Source of the DNA: Amycolatopsis oliviviridis
GTDB taxonomy: Bacteria; Actinomycetota; Actinomycetes; Mycobacteriales; Pseudonocardiaceae
DNA length: 64,000 nt
Reading direction: 5' to 3'
Assembly: GCF_014654365.1 (NCBI RefSeq)
Contig: NZ_BNAY01000009.1
Location: 336,847 to 400,846 of the forward strand
The notes under the pieces were generated by a model, which searched no databases, was not told the origin of the DNA, and was given only the letters and a program-made list of their open reading frames with translations. Shown here piece by piece: positions 1 to 8,443 of the stretch. The stretch's first letter is position 1, and every line of letters starts with the position of its first letter. A program made the position numbers and the translations under genes.

Positions 1-1
1 C

Positions 2-505
2 GTCACCGAAGCGGGCCCGGCGTTCCAGGGCACCATCAAGTCGGCCGTGGCCTTCGGCGCGCTGCTGCGCCAGGGCATCGGCGACACCATCCGCGTGTCG
101 CTGTCGGCGCCGCCGGTGGAAGAGGTCAAGGTCGGGATCCAGATCCTGCAGTCGCTGAACCTCAAGGAGCGCAAGCTCGAGATCGTCTCCTGCCCCTCGT
201 GCGGCCGCGCGCAGGTGGACGTCTACACGCTCGCCGAGCAGGTCACCGCCGGCCTGGAGGGCATGGAGGTCCCGCTGCGCGTCGCGGTCATGGGCTGCGT
301 CGTCAACGGCCCGGGTGAGGCGCGCGAGGCCGACCTCGGCGTCGCGTCGGGCAACGGCAAGGGCCAGATCTTCGTCAAAGGCGAAGTCATCAAAACCGTC
401 CCCGAACACGCCATCGTCGAAACCCTCATCGAAGAAGCCATGCGCATCGCCGAGGAATCCGGCCAGACCATCGGCGAGGGAGAGCCCACCGTCACCGTCG
501 GCTGA
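2..505 (+). CDS. ispG: 4-hydroxy-3-methylbut-2-enyl diphosphate synthase (IspG/GcpE), C-terminal part
   Basis: This is the last 167 codons of IspG, the [4Fe-4S] enzyme of the non-mevalonate isoprenoid pathway that reductively opens methylerythritol cyclodiphosphate to HMBPP in the cytoplasm. The reading frame is open from the window edge, so the start lies upstream. The sequence VTEAGPAFQGTIKSAVAFG and the later cluster-binding segment SCPSCGR (two cysteines), followed by MGCVVNGPGEA (third cysteine), are diagnostic of the family. The next genes (DUF4081 acetyltransferase, penicillin-binding lipoprotein, mapB) follow in the order known from mycobacteria, where ispG is Rv2868c. The stop is followed 15 bp later by a perfect inverted repeat that probably ends the transcript. 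Confidence 0.96.
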   Translation, partial: VTEAGPAFQGTIKSAVAFGALLRQGIGDTIRVSLSAPPVEEVKVGIQILQSLNLKERKLEIVSCPSCGRAQVDVYTLAEQVTAGLEGMEVPLRVAVMGCVVNGPGEAREADLGVASGNGKGQIFVKGEVIKTVPEHAIVETLIEEAMRIAEESGQTIGEGEPTVTVG

Positions 506-520
506 CTGGTCGAGACAAGT

Positions 521-573
521 GCAATGAAAGGCCCCTTCATCGCAAAATTTGCGATGAAGGGGCCTTTCATTGC
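521..573. terminator. 53-nt perfect inverted repeat downstream of ispG (hairpin family A)
   Basis: Positions 521-573 form an uninterrupted palindrome centred on base 547, with arms beginning GCAATGAAAGGCCCCTTCAT. It starts 15 bp after the ispG stop codon. It has no long T tract, but a 26-bp perfect stem directly behind a gene is most simply read as a bidirectional rho-independent terminator or 3'-end processing hairpin. An almost identical palindrome occurs at 58234-58290, and related ones at seven further gene ends in this window. Confidence 0.75.
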
Positions 574-657
574 ACTCGGTGGCCCCGACCTGCTGAGGTT
601 CTCTCAGCGTGTCGTGAAGCTTGCGTTCCGTTTACGCCGCTCATCTGGCACTCTGGA

Positions 658-1515
658 GTGGTGTTGCGGCTTGCAGGTGCACGGCTGCTCGATGATCGGG
701 ACTATCCCGCGGTCCGTGCCGCGCTCGCCACAGACCCGGTCGGCAGCTGCATGGTCAGTGCCAGGGTGGAGACCGCGGGTCTCGACCCCTGGCGGCTCGG
801 TGGTGAGCTCTGGGCCGCCGATTCCCGCCCCGTCCGCGCGGGCAGGCTCCAGGGGCTGTGCTTCTCCGGGCCGAATCTGATCCCGTTGCGCGGCAACGCC
901 TCCGCTTTGCGCTCCTTCGCCGATCGCGCGCTGCGCCGCCAGCGGAGCTGCTCGTCGCTGGTCGGCCCGGCCGAGCAGGTGCTGGGACTGTGGGACGAGC
1001 TCGAGCCGGAATGGGGCCCCGCCCGCGAAGTCCGGCACGACCAGCCGCTGATGGCGCTCGACGGCGTCCCGTCCGTCGCCGCCGATTCGGCGGTCCGGGC
1101 CGTGCGCCCGGAGGAACTCGACAGGTATCTCCCGGCCGCGATAGCGATGTTCATCGAAGAGGTCGGCGTCGATCCCCGCAACGGTGACGGCGGCGCCGGT
1201 TATCGCGCCCGTGTCGCGGAACTGATCGCCGGAGGCCGGGCGTTCGCGCGGTTCGAGGACGGCGAGGTCGTCTTCAAGGCCGAGATCGGCGCGATGTCCT
1301 CCACGGTCGGCCAGATCCAGGGGGTCTGGGTGCATCCGGAACGCCGTGGCAGTGGCCTCGGCACCGCCGGGACGGCGTCCGTGGTGACCAGGCTCGTCCG
1401 CGGGATGGGCCGCACCGCGAGCCTGTACGTCAACGCCTACAACAGCCCGGCGCTCGCGGCCTATCGCAAGATCGGCTTCCAACAGGTCGGGCAGTACGCG
1501 ACGGTTCTCTTTTAG
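658..1515 (+). CDS. DUF4081-type GNAT family N-acetyltransferase
   Basis: The 285-residue protein has an N-terminal DUF4081-like part (about residues 1-130) and a C-terminal GNAT acetyltransferase fold. The acetyl-CoA loop is visible as GVWVHPERRGSGLGTAGTAS, followed by a typical GNAT end (SLYVNAYNSPALAAYRKIGF). Substrate is unknown. The start at GTG 658 is followed at once by a second GTG, so the start may be one codon later. The gene stands between ispG and a penicillin-binding lipoprotein, the same place held by Rv2867c in Mycobacterium tuberculosis, which supports the family call. It may share the ispG promoter only by read-through, because the hairpin at 521-573 separates them. Confidence 0.88.
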   Translation: MVLRLAGARLLDDRDYPAVRAALATDPVGSCMVSARVETAGLDPWRLGGELWAADSRPVRAGRLQGLCFSGPNLIPLRGNASALRSFADRALRRQRSCSSLVGPAEQVLGLWDELEPEWGPAREVRHDQPLMALDGVPSVAADSAVRAVRPEELDRYLPAAIAMFIEEVGVDPRNGDGGAGYRARVAELIAGGRAFARFEDGEVVFKAEIGAMSSTVGQIQGVWVHPERRGSGLGTAGTASVVTRLVRGMGRTASLYVNAYNSPALAAYRKIGFQQVGQYATVLF

Positions 1516-1578
1516 CGGACACGGCCGGAACGGCGTTGCATCCGGTGGGAAACCGCCGGGACTGGCAGGATCCGGGAC

Positions 1579-3384
1579 ATGCCAGCAGGTCGTCGTTTCG
1601 CCGTCGTCGTGCTCGCGGGGGTGGTGGGCCTTTCGGCCGCCGGATGCGGTCTCTTCGCCGATTCCGGTCCTGAAGACGCGATCGCGGGTTTCCTCGACGG
1701 ACTCTCTTCCGGTGATGTCGCCGCCGCGGCCTTCTTCACCGACTCCCCGGACGCCGCGCGCTCTTCCCTGGAGATGGCGCGGAAGGCGCTCTCTCCCGAG
1801 TCGATCAAGGTCGCGGCCCAGGAGGTCAAGCACGCGTCCGGCTCGGACAACGGGACGGCGACCTATCAGCTCACCTGGAACCTCCCTCGCGGCCGCGTCT
1901 GGACCTACAAGGCCGACGCGCAGGTCTATTCCACTCAGAACGGCTGGAAGGTGCGCTGGCTGCCGACGGCGCTCCATCCGCAACTGGCCGCGCAACAGAG
2001 CATCACGCTGAAGTCCGAGCCGCCGGATCTCGCGCCGGTGCTGGACCGCGACGGGATGCCGTTGCTGCGCCCGCAGAACGTCGTCAGCGTGGTGCTCGAT
2101 CCGGCGAAGGCGGGCGACCTCGTGGCGGTCTCCGACAAACTCGGCGCGGCGCTCAACCGCTTCGAACCCACGGTGACCGGTCAGTCGATCCGTGATGGCG
2201 TGAAGGCGCTCAAGCCCGGGAACGGCTTTCCGGTGGTGAGCCTGCGGGCGAGCAGCTACCAAGAGGTGAAACCCGAAATCTACGACCTGCCCGGCGTCCG
2301 GTTCAGTCAGCAGGACCGGCTGCTGCCCGACGACAAGAACTTCGGGAAGCAGGTCCTGCCGTCCGTCCGCTCGCTCGTCGAGGACCAGGTGGAGGGCTCC
2401 GCGGGCTGGCGCGTCGTCACGCTCGACACGGCGGGCGGCGAGATCATCGATCTGCACAACGAACACCCCAAACCGGCGCCCGCGGTCGTCAGCACGCTCA
2501 GTGTGAAGGCACAGGGCTCGGCGGAGCGGGCGCTCGCCCCGGTCCCGACGGCGTCCGCGCTGGTCGCGATCCAGCCGTCGACGGGCGAACTCCTGGCCGT
2601 GGCGCAGAACGCCCCGGCCGACGCGCAGGGCGCGATCGCGCTCACCGGCCGCTTCCCGCCGGGCTCCACGATGAAGATCGCCACCGCCGTCGCCGCGCTG
2701 TCCGCGGGCTCGGTGCGGGCCGACAGCCCCGTCGATTGCCCCGGCACGGCCACGTTCGAGAACCGGACGGTGCCGAACGAGGGCAAGTTCGCCCTCGGCG
2801 TCGTCCCGTTGTCGACGGCGTTCGCCAAGTCCTGCAACACGACGTTCGCGAAGCTCTCGACCGACCTGCCGCCCGCCGCGCTGACCGACGCCGCGCGCGA
2901 CCTCGGCGTCGGCGCGGACTTCGTGATCCCCGGCCTGACCACGATCACCGGCTCGGTGCCGCCGGCGAACACCGTCGCGCAGCGGGCGGAGAACGGCTTC
3001 GGCCAGGGGACCGTCGTGACGAGCCCGTTCGGGCTGGCGGTCGCCACCGCCACGGTCCAGTCGGGGAAGATCCCGGTGCCGACGCTGGTGCGGGGGATGG
3101 CCGCGACGTCGGCCGGGCTCGGGAAACCGATCCGGCCCGAGGTGCTCGACGCGCTCCGCGGGATGATGCGCGAGGTCGTCACCGACGGCACGGCGACCCT
3201 GCTCAAACCCCTGTCCGACGTCCGGGGCAAGACCGGGACGGCCCAGTTCGGCGACGGCACGCACGCGCATGGCTGGTTCGCCGGCTACACCGGGGACCTC
3301 GCCTTCGCGGTGCTGACCACCGACGCGGGGACGTCCCGGCCGGCGGTCGAGGCGGCCCAGCGCTTCCTGACGGGGCTGGGCTAG
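1579..3384 (+). CDS. Penicillin-binding lipoprotein (MecA_N/NTF2-like, dimerisation and transpeptidase domains)
   Basis: A 601-residue peptidoglycan transpeptidase anchored outside the membrane as a lipoprotein. The signal peptide ends in the lipobox SAAGC (Cys22). An NTF2/MecA_N-like domain (about residues 30-140) is followed by a PBP dimer domain and the transpeptidase domain. The three catalytic motifs are present: STMK (Ser363, Lys366), SCN (418-420) and KTG (551-553). It corresponds to Rv2864c of M. tuberculosis in both domain order and position before mapB. The ATG at 1579 has the lipoprotein signal directly behind it. The MecA_N-type domain is shared with low-affinity PBPs; this does not by itself show beta-lactam resistance. 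Confidence 0.93.
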   Translation: MPAGRRFAVVVLAGVVGLSAAGCGLFADSGPEDAIAGFLDGLSSGDVAAAAFFTDSPDAARSSLEMARKALSPESIKVAAQEVKHASGSDNGTATYQLTWNLPRGRVWTYKADAQVYSTQNGWKVRWLPTALHPQLAAQQSITLKSEPPDLAPVLDRDGMPLLRPQNVVSVVLDPAKAGDLVAVSDKLGAALNRFEPTVTGQSIRDGVKALKPGNGFPVVSLRASSYQEVKPEIYDLPGVRFSQQDRLLPDDKNFGKQVLPSVRSLVEDQVEGSAGWRVVTLDTAGGEIIDLHNEHPKPAPAVVSTLSVKAQGSAERALAPVPTASALVAIQPSTGELLAVAQNAPADAQGAIALTGRFPPGSTMKIATAVAALSAGSVRADSPVDCPGTATFENRTVPNEGKFALGVVPLSTAFAKSCNTTFAKLSTDLPPAALTDAARDLGVGADFVIPGLTTITGSVPPANTVAQRAENGFGQGTVVTSPFGLAVATATVQSGKIPVPTLVRGMAATSAGLGKPIRPEVLDALRGMMREVVTDGTATLLKPLSDVRGKTGTAQFGDGTHAHGWFAGYTGDLAFAVLTTDAGTSRPAVEAAQRFLTGLG

Positions 3385-3407
3385 CCGTCAGGTCGTAGGC
3401 TGGACAC

Positions 3408-4265
3408 ATGTCCGTTCGTTCCCCCTTGAAGCCAGGCGTCCAGACGCCAAGGCGAGTCGTCCCCGCCAGCATCGCCCGCCCCGAGTACGTCGACCGGCCG
3501 GCGCCGAAACGCGACACGGGCAACGGGGTCCGCACGCCCGAGGTGATCGAGGCGATGCGCGTCGCGAGCCGGATCGCGGCGCAGGCGCTCGAGGAGGGCG
3601 GCAAGGCCGTCAAACCCGGTGCGACCACCGACGACATCGACAAGGTGATCCACGAGTTCCTGCTGGACAACCACGCGTACCCGTCGACGCTGGGCTACCG
3701 AGCGTTCCCGAAGTCGTGCTGCACCTCGCTCAACGAGGTGATCTGCCACGGCATCCCGGACTCGACGGTGATCGAGGACGGCGACATCTGCAACATCGAC
3801 GTCACCGCGTTCATCGGCGGCGTCCACGGTGACACCAACGCGACGTTCCTCGCGGGTGACGTCTCCGAGGAGGCGCGGCTGCTGGTCGAGCGCACGCGCG
3901 AGGCGACCCTGCGCGCGATCAAGGCCGTCCGCCCCGGCAGGCAGCTCAACGTGATCGGCCGCGTCATCGAGTCGTACGCGAAGCGGTTCGACTACGGCGT
4001 CGTGCGCGACTTCACCGGCCACGGCGTCGGCCCGGCGTTCCACACCGCGCCGACCGTCCTGCACTACGAGGAGCCGTCGGTCGACACGGTCATCGAGCAG
4101 GGCATGACCTTCACGATCGAGCCGATGATCACCCTCGGCACCATCGACTACGACATCTGGGCCGACGACTGGACCGTCACCACCAAGGACAAGAAGTGGA
4201 CCGCCCAGTTCGAGCACACCCTCGTGGTGACCGAGACCGGCGCTGAAATCCTGACCCTGCCGTAG
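3408..4265 (+). CDS. map: Type I methionine aminopeptidase (MapB-like)
   Basis: A 285-residue cytoplasmic enzyme that removes N-terminal methionine from nascent proteins. The dinuclear-metal ligands line up with the mycobacterial MetAP1c: Asp131 (NIDVTAF), Asp142 (HGDTNATF), His205 (TGHGVG), then the glutamates in TIEPMITLG and FEHTLVV. The roughly 40-residue N-terminal extension contains a proline-rich LKPGVQTPRRVVPASIARP segment as in the mycobacterial long form. The ATG at 3408 lies 23 bp after the PBP stop, so the two are probably co-transcribed. A hairpin follows 5 bp after the stop. Confidence 0.97.
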   Translation: MSVRSPLKPGVQTPRRVVPASIARPEYVDRPAPKRDTGNGVRTPEVIEAMRVASRIAAQALEEGGKAVKPGATTDDIDKVIHEFLLDNHAYPSTLGYRAFPKSCCTSLNEVICHGIPDSTVIEDGDICNIDVTAFIGGVHGDTNATFLAGDVSEEARLLVERTREATLRAIKAVRPGRQLNVIGRVIESYAKRFDYGVVRDFTGHGVGPAFHTAPTVLHYEEPSVDTVIEQGMTFTIEPMITLGTIDYDIWADDWTVTTKDKKWTAQFEHTLVVTETGAEILTLP

Positions 4266-4270
4266 GGCAA

Positions 4271-4325
4271 GTACATGAAGGCTCCCTTCCTTGCGCCAGG
4301 CGCAAGGAAGGGGGCCTTCATGTAC
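4271..4325. terminator. 55-nt inverted repeat between convergent mapB and the FadR-type gene (hairpin family A)
   Basis: Arms beginning GTACATGAAGGCTCCCTTCC and ending with their complement pair across 4271-4325, with one T opposite G (a wobble in RNA). It sits 5 bp after the mapB stop and 7 bp from the stop of the opposing regulator gene, so it can serve both transcripts as a bidirectional terminator. Confidence 0.8.
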
Positions 4326-4332
4326 TTCTGGG

Positions 4333-5022
4333 TCAGGCGTCGTCGTGCTCCACCCGGGCCAGGAGTTCGTCCAGGAAGCCGCACGCCTCACTGGCGGCCC
4401 GGTCGGCGTCGCCGTCGGCGATGGCGTCGGCGAGCCCCTCGTGTCCTATCTCCGGCAGGTACTCGCGGCCCGGCGTCACGTTCGACGTCGCGGCCACGCT
4501 GGCCGTGATCACCTCGGTGAGCCCCCGGTACATCTCGGTCAGCAGGGTGTTATGTCCACTTTGGACGACGGCGAAGTGGAATTCCGCGTCGAGCCGGGCG
4601 AAATCCTCCCAATGGCCCTCGCGCAGTTCGGCGTTGCGGCGTTCGAGCAGCGAGCGCAGCTCGCCCACTTCCTCCTCGGTCCGCGACGCGGCCGCGAGCC
4701 GGGCGCCTTCGACTTCGAGGATGCGCCGCACTTGCAGCACCTCGCGCAGCTCCGAACCGCACAACCGCCGGATGGCGCCCGAGACCTCGCTCGTCGCCCT
4801 CACGTAGGTCCCGTCGCCCTGCCGGACTTCGAGCAGCCCTGTGTGCGCGAGCGCGCGGACCGCCTCGCGGACGGTGTTGCGCCCGACGCCGAGCTGCCCT
4901 GCCAGCTCGGGCTCGGTCGGAATCCGCTGACCGATGGGCCATTCTCCCTGCGTGACGGCGTCACGCAGCTGCTCGATGACCTGATCGACCAGGCCGGCAC
5001 GGCGCGTGGTGGCCAATGGCAC
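4333..5022 (-). CDS. FadR/GntR-family transcriptional regulator (FCD domain)
   Basis: A 229-residue regulator with an N-terminal GntR winged helix (VIEQLRDAVTQGEWPIGQRIPTE, then QLGVGRNTVREAVRALA) and a C-terminal all-helical FCD ligand domain. The FCD domain shows the metal/ligand-site pattern Asp-x3-His (LDAEFHFAVV). Such proteins usually repress a neighbouring gene until they bind a small carboxylate. It is divergent from the MFS exporter gene, with about 48 bp between starts, so that exporter is the likely target. The GTG start at 5022 gives the usual N-terminus; the ligand is unknown. Confidence 0.93.
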   Translation of the reverse strand: MPLATTRRAGLVDQVIEQLRDAVTQGEWPIGQRIPTEPELAGQLGVGRNTVREAVRALAHTGLLEVRQGDGTYVRATSEVSGAIRRLCGSELREVLQVRRILEVEGARLAAASRTEEEVGELRSLLERRNAELREGHWEDFARLDAEFHFAVVQSGHNTLLTEMYRGLTEVITASVAATSNVTPGREYLPEIGHEGLADAIADGDADRAASEACGFLDELLARVEHDDA

Positions 5023-5070
5023 AGCGTTGTCCCTTCATCCAATCATCCTATGTATGTGATACTAGCCGAC
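5023..5070. promoter_or_regulatory. Divergent promoter/operator region between FadR-type regulator and MFS transporter
   Basis: The 48-bp spacer must hold both promoters. It contains an AT-rich patch unusual for this genome (CATCCTATGTATGTGATACTAG, with a possible -10 element TGATACT on the plus strand) just before GTG 5071, and a direct repeat of ATCC/ATCAT. A GntR-type operator overlapping both promoters is expected here, but no clear palindrome was found, so the site is not placed exactly. Confidence 0.45.
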
Positions 5071-6318
5071 GTGCGTGTCGACTCCCGAGAACCCGTTTCC
5101 CCGTTCGATGACCGTCTTGAACTCGAAGGCTCGATCGAAACGGAGTGGCGGCCGGGGGTGATCACCGGCGGCGTCCTGCTCGGCGTCGCGGTGATCCTGG
5201 TCGCGCTCAACCTGCGCCCGGCGATCACCAGCGTCGGCCCGATGCTCGGCGAGATGCGCGACGACCTCGGCGCCACGGCGACCTGGGCGGGCGTGCTCAC
5301 CACACTCCCGGGCCTCTGCTTCGCCGCCGCCGGACTCGCCGCGCCCCTGCTGGCCCGCCGGTTCGGCGTCGGCGCGGCGATCGCGTCCGCGCTGTCGGTG
5401 CTGGCCGTCGGCCTGGTGCTGCGGGTGATCGACGGACCGTACGTCGTGCTCGGGGGCACGCTGGTGGCCACGGCGGGGATCGCCTTGGCGAACGTGCTGA
5501 TCCCGGTCGTCATCAAGGACTCCTTCCCTGCGCGTGTCGGCATGATGACCGGCGTGTACACCGCCGCTCTCCAGGGCGGAGGCGCCCTGGGGTCCGCGCT
5601 CACCCCTCCCCTGGAGAACGCGTTCGGCGGCTGGCGCCAAGGTCTCGGCGCCTGGTCGGTCCTGGCTGTGCTCGCACTCCTCGTCTGGATTCTCGCAGCC
5701 CGCGGCGCGGGACGTGCACCCGTCGCGGAGGCAGGCAAGCAGGGTAGCGGGCGATCGCTCCTGCGTAGCCCCCTTGCGTGGATGGTCACGCTTTTCTTCG
5801 GCACTCAGGCCTTTTTGGCCTACGTCGTGATGGGCTGGCTGCCGGAAGTGATGATCGACGCGGGGGTGAGCAAGGGCGACTCCGGGCTGCTGCTCGGCCT
5901 GATGTCGCTCATCGCCGTCCCGATCAGCCTCGTGGTGGCGCCGATGGCCGCACGGCAGAACAGCCAGAGCCCCTGGATCGTCGGGCTGGGCGTCTTCGGC
6001 TTCGTCGGCATGGTCGGCATGATGGTCGCCCCGGCCTTTTCCCCGCTGCTCTGGTGTGTCCTGATCGGGCTCGGGATGAGCGTCTTCTCGCTCGCGCTGA
6101 CGGTGATCGCGCTGCGGGCGCGCACCGGTGCGGACACCGCGCGGCTGTCGGGGATGGCGCAGGGCATCGGCTATCTGATGGCGGCCGTCGGGCCGTTCCT
6201 CTTCGGGCTGCTTCACGACCTCACCGGCGGTTGGACCGTGCCCTGGATCATGATGCTCGTGGTCTTCGTGGCGCAGATGACCTTCGGTGCTCTCGCCGGC
6301 CGTCGCCGCTTCGTCTGA
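5071..6318 (+). CDS. CynX/NimT-family MFS transporter
   Basis: About 415 residues with twelve predicted hydrophobic segments. The first helix carries LNLRPAITSVGPML, the hallmark of the CynX/NimT (cyanate/2-nitroimidazole transporter) branch of the major facilitator superfamily. I chose GTG 5071 because the AT-rich stretch just upstream looks like a -10 element, which would make the message nearly leaderless; ATG 5050 is an in-frame alternative. The neighbouring divergent FadR-type gene probably regulates it. Substrate cannot be told from sequence; family members move small organic anions or drugs. Confidence 0.9.
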   Translation: MRVDSREPVSPFDDRLELEGSIETEWRPGVITGGVLLGVAVILVALNLRPAITSVGPMLGEMRDDLGATATWAGVLTTLPGLCFAAAGLAAPLLARRFGVGAAIASALSVLAVGLVLRVIDGPYVVLGGTLVATAGIALANVLIPVVIKDSFPARVGMMTGVYTAALQGGGALGSALTPPLENAFGGWRQGLGAWSVLAVLALLVWILAARGAGRAPVAEAGKQGSGRSLLRSPLAWMVTLFFGTQAFLAYVVMGWLPEVMIDAGVSKGDSGLLLGLMSLIAVPISLVVAPMAARQNSQSPWIVGLGVFGFVGMVGMMVAPAFSPLLWCVLIGLGMSVFSLALTVIALRARTGADTARLSGMAQGIGYLMAAVGPFLFGLLHDLTGGWTVPWIMMLVVFVAQMTFGALAGRRRFV

Positions 6319-6387
6319 ACGCGTTCAAAAAACTTCTTGACCCCACCCTGGGCGGAGCCTTAGCCTGACCGAGTTGAACCTGTTCAA
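6316..6387 (+). promoter_or_regulatory. Promoter framed by two palindromic operator-like boxes
   Basis: A consensus-like promoter is visible: -35 TTGACC (6337-6342), 18-bp spacer, -10 TAGCCT (6361-6366). It is bracketed by two related palindromes: TGAACGCGTTCA (6316-6327, overlapping the stop of the upstream gene) and TTGAACCTGTTCAA (6374-6387, at the expected transcription start). Both are followed by AAAAA. This arrangement fits repression by a TetR-type dimer at two sites. No TetR gene is adjacent, so the regulator would act in trans. Confidence 0.6.
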
Positions 6388-6409
6388 AAACTCGGTCCTG
6401 GGGGTCGGC

Positions 6410-6886
6410 GTGGTGGAGGGACTGGCGTACGGGACGGCCTTGGCGTGTTTCGCCGCGGTCTGCGTCGCCGTCGCGTCGGAGCGGCCCGCGGCGGTGCTCT
6501 CGCCGCAGGAGTTCTACCGCGCCGTGGACCGGGTGTGCGTACAGGTGTGGAAGGACAGCAGCGCGGAGATCCGACGCTACTGGCCGGACGCGAAGGGGGA
6601 CGCCGCGACCGAGCTGCGCAAGTCGCAGCACTACTTCGCGGTGAAGGCGGGCGGCGCCAAGGACGTCCTCAAGGGGGCGACGGGGGTCCGCGCGGTGCCG
6701 GGAGGGGCGGCATCGGCGCGGGAGGAGTTCTTGGCGGCGGTCCGCCGATACGCCGAGGCGGGCGAGCGGTTCTCGGAGGACGGGGCCCGCTCGCTCGCCT
6801 TGATGATCGTCTTGGACAACACGAGGAACGCGGTGCGCGACCTCGCGGTGCGAAACGAGTCCCACGCCTGCACTCTCGTCGTCTGA
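6410..6886 (+). CDS. Hypothetical membrane-anchored protein
   Basis: About 158 residues, not recognised. The N-terminus has one hydrophobic segment (LAYGTALACFAAVCVAVA), followed by a soluble alpha-helical part rich in charged residues and one late cysteine pair region. The frame is open from a TTG at 6374, but that codon lies within the second operator palindrome, so the GTG at 6410 is preferred; this choice is uncertain. The gene is single, behind its own twin-operator promoter, and is followed by an inverted repeat at 6891-6967. Confidence 0.6.
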   Translation: MVEGLAYGTALACFAAVCVAVASERPAAVLSPQEFYRAVDRVCVQVWKDSSAEIRRYWPDAKGDAATELRKSQHYFAVKAGGAKDVLKGATGVRAVPGGAASAREEFLAAVRRYAEAGERFSEDGARSLALMIVLDNTRNAVRDLAVRNESHACTLVV

Positions 6887-6890
6887 CCCC

Positions 6891-6967
6891 GCGCAGTTAG
6901 CCGACTAAATGCGCCCCAATCGGACGTCGCGTCCCTTTGGCGAACGTATTTAGTCGACTAACTGCGC
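6891..6967. repeat. Inverted repeat (family C, GACTAAATGCG core) between convergent genes
   Basis: The 23-nt arms GCGCAGTTAGCCGACTAAAT (6891 onward) and its near-complement ending at 6967 pair with one mismatch and one G.T. They enclose a 31-nt loop. The repeat lies 4 bp after one stop codon and 5 bp from the opposing stop of mycothione reductase. The same 11-mer GACTAAATGCG recurs at 27212-27222 in another 3' intergenic hairpin. A bidirectional terminator is likely. Confidence 0.65.
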
Positions 6968-6972
6968 TCCCG

Positions 6973-8367
6973 TCAGTCCAGCGGCAGGTTCAGCAGCGCG
7001 TTCTCGACCAGCTCCGGCATCGCCGGGTGGATCCAGTACTGCCCGCGAGCCATGCTCTTCGCGTCCAGCCCGAAGCTCATCGCCTGGATCAGCGGCTGGA
7101 TCACCGACGACGCCTGCGGGCCGATGATGTGCGCGCCCAGCAGCTGCCCGGTGGCCGGGTCGGCGAGCAGCTTCGCGAAACCGGTGGTGTCCTCCATCGC
7201 CCAGCCGTAGGCGATCCCGGCGTAGTCCTGGTGCGACGTCACGTACGAAACGCCGCGCTCGCGGGCCTCGCGTTCGGTCAGCCCGACCGAAGCGACCTGC
7301 GGCGAGGTGAACACCGCGTGCGGGACGAACCGGTGGTCGGCCTCGATCCGCTCGTCCGGGTGCAGCAGGTTGTGCTGCACGACGCGCTGCTCGTGGTTCG
7401 CGACGTGCTTCAGCTCGAAGACCGACGAGATGTCGCCGAGCGCGTAGATCCCGTCGACCACGGTCTGCTGGTACTCGTCGACCACGACGTGCCCGCGCTC
7501 GCCCGTGGTCACGCCGGTGGCGGCGACGTCGAGGAGGTCGGAGTTCGGCGTGCGGCCAGTGGCGACCAGCAGCACCTCGGCCTCGACGGTCTCGGCGCCC
7601 TGCGGGCCTTCGAGGTCCAGGGCGACGCCGGACGCGGTCTTGCGCGCGCGGACGGTCTTCCGGTCGAGCCGGACGTCGAACCGCCGCGCGGCCAGTTCGG
7701 TGAACCGGGCGCTGACGTCGTCGTCCTCGGAACGCAGCAGCGCGCCGGACCGGTTGACCACGGTCACGTTCACCCCGAACGAGGCGAAGACGTGCGCGAA
7801 CTCGGCCGCGATGTAGCCGCCGCCGAGGATCACGATGCTGGCGGGCAGCTCGTCGAGCCGCATCACCGAGTCGGAGGTGTGGTAGCCGGTCTCGGCGAGC
7901 CCGGGGACGTCCGGGATCACCGGGCGCCCGCCGGCGGCGAGCACGAACCTCTCGGCGGTGATCGTCTCGGCGGGGCGGCCGTCGGGGTAGCTGACCCGGA
8001 GCTCCTTGTGCCCGGTGAAACGCCCTTCGCCCTCGTACACGGTGACGTTCTTGTTGTCCTCGTGCTGGACGCGGTACTCGCGACCGCCCGCGGCGATCGG
8101 GTCGATCCGCCCGAAGATCCGGTCGCGGATGTCGCGCCAGCGGACCCCGGTCAGCTCCTCGTCCACGCCGAACTTCGACGACGACGCGGGCGTGGCCGCG
8201 ACGTTGGCGGCGTGCACGAACATCTTCGTCGGGATGCAGCCCACGTTCAGGCAGGTGCCGCCGAACGTGCCCTTCTCCACGATCGCCGTGTTCCAGTCGG
8301 CGAAACGCGGGTCGAGGATCGAGTTACCCGATCCGGTACCGACGATCACCAGGTCGTAGTGGGGCAC
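6973..8367 (-). CDS. mtr: Mycothione reductase
   Basis: A 464-residue homodimeric FAD/NADPH disulfide reductase that restores mycothiol from mycothione, the actinobacterial counterpart of glutathione reductase. The FAD-binding start is DLVIVGTGSGNS. The redox-active disulfide is GGTCLNVGC (Cys39/Cys44, the numbering known from the mycobacterial enzyme), followed by IPTK. The NAD(P) loop is ILGGGYIAAEFA, and the C-terminal dimer domain carries the His-Glu pair in IHPAMPELVE. GTG 8367 starts the protein at the FAD motif. It is convergent with the unknown gene at 6410. Confidence 0.96.
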   Translation of the reverse strand: MPHYDLVIVGTGSGNSILDPRFADWNTAIVEKGTFGGTCLNVGCIPTKMFVHAANVAATPASSSKFGVDEELTGVRWRDIRDRIFGRIDPIAAGGREYRVQHEDNKNVTVYEGEGRFTGHKELRVSYPDGRPAETITAERFVLAAGGRPVIPDVPGLAETGYHTSDSVMRLDELPASIVILGGGYIAAEFAHVFASFGVNVTVVNRSGALLRSEDDDVSARFTELAARRFDVRLDRKTVRARKTASGVALDLEGPQGAETVEAEVLLVATGRTPNSDLLDVAATGVTTGERGHVVVDEYQQTVVDGIYALGDISSVFELKHVANHEQRVVQHNLLHPDERIEADHRFVPHAVFTSPQVASVGLTEREARERGVSYVTSHQDYAGIAYGWAMEDTTGFAKLLADPATGQLLGAHIIGPQASSVIQPLIQAMSFGLDAKSMARGQYWIHPAMPELVENALLNLPLD

Positions 8368-8443
8368 GCTGACTTCCTTTGCGGCGGGGGAGCGGGGCGG
8401 TTCCGACTCTAGCCAACTCCCCGCCGCGGCCAGTTGTTCCCGG

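Noticed and set aside
524..570. Small peptides of the MKGPFIA type read from the family A hairpins
   Set aside because: They arise because the palindrome contains ATGAAAGGCCCCTTCAT in both directions; no ribosome site or conservation as protein was seen.
604..3270. Very long open frame on the minus strand opposite the acetyltransferase and PBP genes
   Set aside because: It is a high-GC shadow frame: Arg/Gly/Asp-rich, without recognisable domains, and wholly opposite two well-supported genes.
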